A DNA stretch of 64,000 nt from Rutidosis leptorrhynchoides (Eukaryota > Streptophyta > Magnoliopsida > Asterales > Asteraceae), in assembly GCF_046630445.1 (NCBI RefSeq), contig NC_092333.1:713449001-713513000 (forward strand). Direction: 5' to 3'. How positions within the stretch are numbered: position 1 is the stretch's first letter; every line of letters starts with the position of its first letter. The position numbers and the translations under genes are program-made. Shown piece by piece: positions 59,636-64,000 of this stretch. A model generated the notes under the pieces. It searched no databases, was not told the origin of the DNA, and was given only the letters and a program-made list of their open reading frames with translations.

Positions 59636-61561
59636 TCAAATGAAACCACGCTCTAAAAGTTCTTGTAATTGGCTTTGCAATTCTTTCATCTCGCTGGGTG
59701 CGAGTCTGTAAGGAGCACGAGCTATTGGTGCAGTTCCTGGTACAAGATCTATTTGAAATTCAACGGATCGATGTGGGGGTAATCCCGGTAATTCTTTCGG
59801 ATATACATCGGGAAATTCTTTTGCAACGGGAACATCATTGATGCTCTTTTCTTCAGTTTGTACTTTCTCGACGTGTGCTAGAACAGCATAGCAACCTTTT
59901 CTTATTAGTTTTTGTGCCTTCAAATTACTAATAAGATGTAGCTTCGTGTTGCCCTTTTCTCCGTACACCATTAAGGGTTTTCCTTTTTCTCGTATAATGC
60001 GAATTGCATTTTTGTAACAAACGATCTCTGCTTTCACTTCTTTCAACCAGTCCATACCGATTATCACATCAAAACTCCCTAACTCTACTGGTATCAAGTC
60101 AATCTTAAATGTTTCGCTAACCAGTTTAATTTCTCGATTCCGACATATATTATCTGCTGAAATTAATTTACCATTTGCTAATTCGAGTAAAAATTTACTA
60201 TCCAAAGGCGTCAATGGACAACTTAATTTAGCACAAAAATCTCTACTCATATAGCTTCTATCCGCACCCGAATCAAATAAAACGTAAGCAGATTTATTGT
60301 CAATAAGAAACGTACCTGTAACAAGCTCCGGGTCTTCCTGTGCCTATGCCGCATTAATATTGAAAACTCTTCTGCGGCCTTGTCCATTCGTGTTCTCCTG
60401 GTTCGGGCAATTTCTAATAATGTGGCCCGGTTTTCCACATTTATAACAAACTACATTGGCATAACTTGCTCCGACACTACTTGCTCCGCCATTACTCATT
60501 CCGACACCATTTGTTCCTTTCGTTCTATTAACCCCTGGTCCGTAGACCTCACACTTCGCTGCGCTATGACCATTTCTTTTACACTTGTTGCAAAATTTGG
60601 TGCAGAACCCCGAGTGATACTTTTCACACCTTTGGCATAGCTGCTTCTGATTGTTGTTGTTGTTGCAGTTATTATTGTTGTTGGGATGATTGTTGTAGTT
60701 GCTGTTGTTGTTGTTGTTGTTGTTGTTGGGCCGTTTGTTGTAGTTGCGATTGATGTTGCGATTGTTGGGATAATTGTTGCGATTATTGTTGTAATTGCTG
60801 TTGTTGTTGTATTGGTGATTCTTATCACCGTTTTCCTCCCACTTTCTTTTGACTTGCTTCACATTGGCCTCATCAGCAGTCTGTTCTTTAATTCTTTCTT
60901 CAATCTGGTTCACTAGTTTGTGAGCCATTCTACATGCCTATTGTATGGAGGCGGGCTCGTGTGAACTTATATCTTCTTGGATTCTTTTCAGTAATCCTTT
61001 CACAAACGCGTCGATCTTCTCTTCCTCATCTTCGAATGCTCCCGGACACAATAGGCACAATTCTGTGAATCGTCTTTCGTACGTGGTAATATCAAATCCT
61101 TGGGTTCGTAACCCTCTAAGTTCTGTCTTGAGCTTATTGACCTCGGTTTTGGGACGGTACTTCTCGTTCATCAAGTGCTTGAATGCTGACCACGGTAGTG
61201 CGTACGCATCGTCTTGTCCCACTTGCTCTAGATAGGTATTCTACCATGTTAACGCAGAACCTGTGAAGGTATGCATAGCGTACTTCACTTTGTCCTCTTC
61301 AGTACACTTACTTATGGCAAACACCGATTCGACCTTCTCGGTCCACCGTTTCAATCCGATCGGTCCTTCGGTTCCATCAAATTCCAAAGGTTTGCAGGCA
61401 GTGAATTCTTTGTAGGTGCATCCTACACGATTTCCTGTACTGCTAGATCCAAGGTTATTGTTGGTATGTAGCGCAGCCTGTACTGCGGCTATGTTTGAAG
61501 CTAGAAAAGTACGGAATTCCTCTTCATTCATATTCACGGTGTGTCGAGTATTCGGTGCCAT
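59636..61561 (-). pseudogene. FBX-2 gag, protease and RT start
   Basis: ATG at 61561 (MAPNTRHTVNMNEEEF). Four nonsense codons in one frame: TAG 61243-61241 (TGG in FBX-1), TAG 60940-60938 (CAG), TAG 60346-60344 (GAG) and TGA 59638-59636 (a CGA position). Retrotrans_gag, the Asn-rich tract and CCHC finger are as in FBX-1. The protease DSGAD is at about 60268. None of these stops is shared with FBX-1. Confidence 0.87.
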
Positions 61562-61902
61562 TTCCTTCAAAATAGTCAAATGGAACAAGTTAATCATACA
61601 GAATATTAAGAGTAGTTAATAGTATTTCGTAGCATAATATGAACTCATTTATAAAAGCTTTTTCTTCATATTAGCGTTTTATAAGTTTAAATTCGGGTAG
61701 TACCTACCCTTTAAGTTCATACTTAGTAGCTAATATACAATTCAACTACTACAATTCTATATGAAAAACTGATTATAATAATATTTCACGTTCAAACTTT
61801 TACACAATATTTTACAAACTTACAATACCGTTTATTTTACATATAGCATGAAATATAGCACACAATAAATTTGATACAAGATGGTTGTGAAGATAATTCT
61901 AG
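61562..61902 (-). other. Spacer between F-box gene and gag of FBX-2
   Basis: AT-rich, no frame. It contains the internal polypurine-tract copy near 61699-61714 with one base changed. Confidence 0.7.
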
Positions 61903-62586
61903 CTAGTACACAAGTCGTTCAGCAAAGGCAATAAAGACACGTAATTCATACGTCCAGAAACAAGTCATGCATTCTGGTTTTACTAGGATTACTTCCCATC
62001 CTTGGTCTTGTGGAACATAACCGTTATGGCCGTTGATAAGACAGCATGTTGTAACGTCGTCAAAGGGACGAGGGTTACGTAATGTCCAACAGTCCCGTAA
62101 CAATCTAAAAACCTCATTTCTTACCCCAATTACCGACTCCATCACTTGTGGGAATGTTTTGTTTAATAGTTGTAGCCCGATGTTCTTGTTCTCACTTTGG
62201 TGAGAAACGAACATTACTAATCCGTAAGCATAACATGCTTCTTTATGTTGCATGTTAGCCGCTTTTTCTAAATCACGAAGTCCAATATTCGGATATATTG
62301 AGTCAAAATAATTTCTTAACCCATTGCGTAAAATAGCATTTGGGTTCCCCGCAATATATGCGTCAAAGTAAACACATCGTAACTTATGGATTTCCCAATG
62401 TGATATCCCCCATCTTTCGAACGAAAGCCTTTTATAAACCAAGGCATTCTTGGAACGTTCTTCGAATGTCTTACAAACTGATCTCGCCTTAAATAGTTGT
62501 GCTGAAGAATTCTGACCGACTCTAGACAAGATTTCATCAATCATGTCTCCGGGTAGGTCTCTTAAAATATTGGGTTGTCTATCCAT
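61903..62586 (-). CDS. F-box-like protein carried by FBX-2 (227 aa)
   Basis: An intact copy, same length and start as in FBX-1. The F-box LRDLPGDMIDEILSRVGQ, the Sel1-like segment AANMQHKEACYAYGLVMF and the Cys-rich end are conserved. By eye it differs from the FBX-1 protein at six residues: Phe/Ser in ERFKN, Arg/Gly in RWRIS, Ala/Val in MFASH, Thr/Met in QVTES, Arg/Cys in TTRCL and Val/Ile in WEVVL. No stop or indel. The gene is thus older than the split of the two copies and moves with the element. Function in the element is unknown. Confidence 0.8.
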   Translation of the reverse strand: MDRQPNILRDLPGDMIDEILSRVGQNSSAQLFKARSVCKTFEERSKNALVYKRLSFERWGISHWEIHKLRCVYFDAYIAGNPNAILRNGLRNYFDSIYPNIGLRDLEKAANMQHKEACYAYGLVMFVSHQSENKNIGLQLLNKTFPQVMESVIGVRNEVFRLLRDCWTLRNPRPFDDVTTCCLINGHNGYVPQDQGWEVILVKPECMTCFWTYELRVFIAFAERLVY

Positions 62587-62726
62587 TTTGTGTTTTTATA
62601 CTGTAAAATAGACAAGAGTTAGATTCATAAAAAAAAATTTACTTATTAATACAAGCAATTTTTACATATATCATAAAGCATAAGCACACTATATTACATA
62701 TATTACACCACACGAATACAACTATC

Positions 62727-63338
62727 TTATTCCGACTTGCTTGTTTCTTCTTCTTCGGTTTTGGTTCGTTTTGCCAAGTTTCTAGGGATATATGATGTTC
62801 CCCTAATACGAGCCGTCGTTTTCCACATTGGTTTAGAAAAACCTGGTGGTTTAGAGGTTCTCGGGTTATTGTTACAACTTAAGGACTTCGGGGGTTGACG
62901 ATACATATAAAGTTCATCGGGGTTGGAATTAGATTTCTCTATTTTTATGCCCTTTCCCTTATTATTTTCTTTTGCCTTTTTAAATTCAGTTGGGGTAATT
63001 TCTATAACATCATCGGAATTCTCGTCGGAATCCGATTCATCGGAGAATTGGTAATCCTCCCAATATTTTGCTTCCTTGGCGGAAACACCATTGACCATAA
63101 TTAACCTTGGTCGGTTGGTTGAGGATTTTCTTTTACTTAACCGTTTTATTATTTCCCCCACCGGTTCTATTTCCTCCTCCGGTTCCTCCTCTTCCGGTTC
63201 TGATTCTTTTTCCGGTTCCGACTCTTCTTCCGGTTCCTCTTCGGGAACTTGTGAATCAGTCCACGAATCATTCCAATTTACATTTGACTCTTCATTATTA
63301 TTAGGTGAGTCAATGGGACTTGTTCTAGAGGTAGACAT
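62727..63338 (-). CDS. Acidic extra protein of FBX-2 (203 aa, intact)
   Basis: An intact frame from ATG at 63338 to the stop at 62729-62727. Same layout as in FBX-1: Ser/Asn-rich start, Glu/Pro repeats at about 35-58 (slightly different repeat number and order), basic RLSKRKSSTNRPR, the short conserved YWEDYQFSDESDSDENSDD, and a Lys/Glu tail ending EEEETSKSE. No known family recognised. It is a separate gene from gag, with its own start about 210 bases after the LTR. Confidence 0.7.
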   Translation of the reverse strand: MSTSRTSPIDSPNNNEESNVNWNDSWTDSQVPEEEPEEESEPEKESEPEEEEPEEEIEPVGEIIKRLSKRKSSTNRPRLIMVNGVSAKEAKYWEDYQFSDESDSDENSDDVIEITPTEFKKAKENNKGKGIKIEKSNSNPDELYMYRQPPKSLSCNNNPRTSKPPGFSKPMWKTTARIRGTSYIPRNLAKRTKTEEEETSKSE

Positions 63339-63533
63339 CTATCACATAATATCAAACGCGTTAAGAGATTAATATATCACATAATATTCACATGTTAAAA
63401 ATATATAGTTTCCAACAAAATTTGTTAAGCAATCATTTTTCAAGTAAACACGGTCGAAGTCCAGACTCACTAATGCATCCTAACAAACTCGATAAGACAC
63501 ACTAATGTAAAATTCTGGTTCTCTAAGACCAAT

Positions 63534-63545
63534 GCTCGGATACCA
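63534..63545 (-). other. Primer-binding site of FBX-2
   Basis: Reverse-strand TGGTATCCGAGC two bases from the LTR end, identical to FBX-1. Confidence 0.85.
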
Positions 63546-63547
63546 AC

Positions 63548-64000
63548 TGAAATGTCCCGTTCTTATTGATTAAAAACGTTCCATATTAATTGATTTCGTT
63601 GCGAGGTTTTGACCTCTATATGAGACGTTTTTCAAAGACTGCATTCATTTTTAAAACAAACCATAACCTTTATTTCATAAATAAAGGTTTAAAAAGCTTT
63701 ACTTAGATTATCAAATAATGATAATCTAAAATATCCTGTTTACACACGACCATTACATAATGGTTTACAATACAAATATGTTACATCGAAATCAGTTTCT
63801 TGAATGCAGTTTTTACACAATATCATACAAACATGGACTCCAAATCTTGTCCTTATTTTAGTATGCAACAGCGGAAGCTCTTAATATTCACCTGAGAATA
63901 AACATGCTTAAAACGTCAACAAAAATGTTGGTGAGTTATAGGTTTAACCTATATATATCAAATTGTAACAATAGACCACAAGATTTCATATTTCAATACA
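63548..64000 (-). repeat. 5' LTR of FBX-2, only its 3' end visible
   Basis: The forward strand starts TGAAATGTCCCG, nearly identical to 40614-41065, then runs off the window. Confidence 0.92.

Larger units (their letters stand above)
40614..64000 (-). mobile_element. FBX-2: chromovirus with extra F-box and acidic genes, reverse strand, runs off the edge
   Basis: Reverse-strand order: 5' LTR (64000 to 63548, incomplete), primer site, acidic ORF, F-box-like ORF, gag-pol, polypurine tract, 3' LTR (56951 to 55442, then 42362 to 40614). FBX-1 lies inside the 3' LTR. Joined, the 3' LTR is about 3.26 kb. Gag-pol has five nonsense codons but no frameshift. The TSD cannot be tested because the 5' end is outside the window. 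Confidence 0.9.

Overview
This window is plant repeat DNA, almost entirely LTR retrotransposons and LINEs inserted into one another. I see no intact ordinary host gene. The AT-rich sequence, plant-type Ty3/gypsy chromoviruses, an Athila/Tat-type LTR, Copia remnants and L1-type LINEs with a DUF4283-like ORF1 point to a large eudicot genome. Asteraceae is my guess from the general look of the LTR families; it is not shown by the sequence. Element borders below were read from LTR ends (TG...CA), primer sites, polypurine tracts and target-site duplications (TSDs).

Left nest, 1-11545. Tekay-1 (1-6040, +) is the 3' part of a chromovirus. It adjoins the 3' part of an Athila-like element (6041-9115, +), which cuts the 3' LTR of a deleted Copia (9116-11070, -). 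That Copia sits in a LINE reverse-transcriptase fragment (11071-11545, -).

Central nest, 11546-40230. A decayed LINE (+) carries two insertions. The first is a 1.49-kb TRIM-like element (12185-13671, TSD GAGGC). The second is a complete but mutated chromovirus, Tekay-2 (18428-40125, TSD TTCGG). The 3' LTR of Tekay-2 holds a reverse-strand solo LTR (26005-38820, TSD TAATG/TAATA). That LTR holds a gag-only element (TR-GAG, 26610-36518, TSD GCGAC), whose 3' LTR holds a further solo LTR (34816-35772, TSD ATATT). This is five levels deep.

A short proline-rich stretch (about 40231-40613) separates this from the right nest.

Right nest, 40614-64000. Two copies of one chromovirus family lie head to head. 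FBX-2 (-, runs off the right edge) contains FBX-1 (+, 42363-55436, TSD ATTAA) inserted into its own 3' LTR, giving a large inverted repeat. Both copies carry, between primer site and gag, two extra sense genes: an acidic protein of about 203 aa and a 227-aa F-box-like protein. These extra genes are the most unusual content of the window.

Other points of interest: Tekay-1 and Tekay-2 share replacement of the catalytic integrase Glu by Lys; the TR-GAG 5' LTR is a chimera of two LTR families; several LTRs share a likely internal intron, minisatellites inside it and GC-rich hairpin motifs near both LTR ends; and the FBX elements carry an internal duplicate of the polypurine tract.
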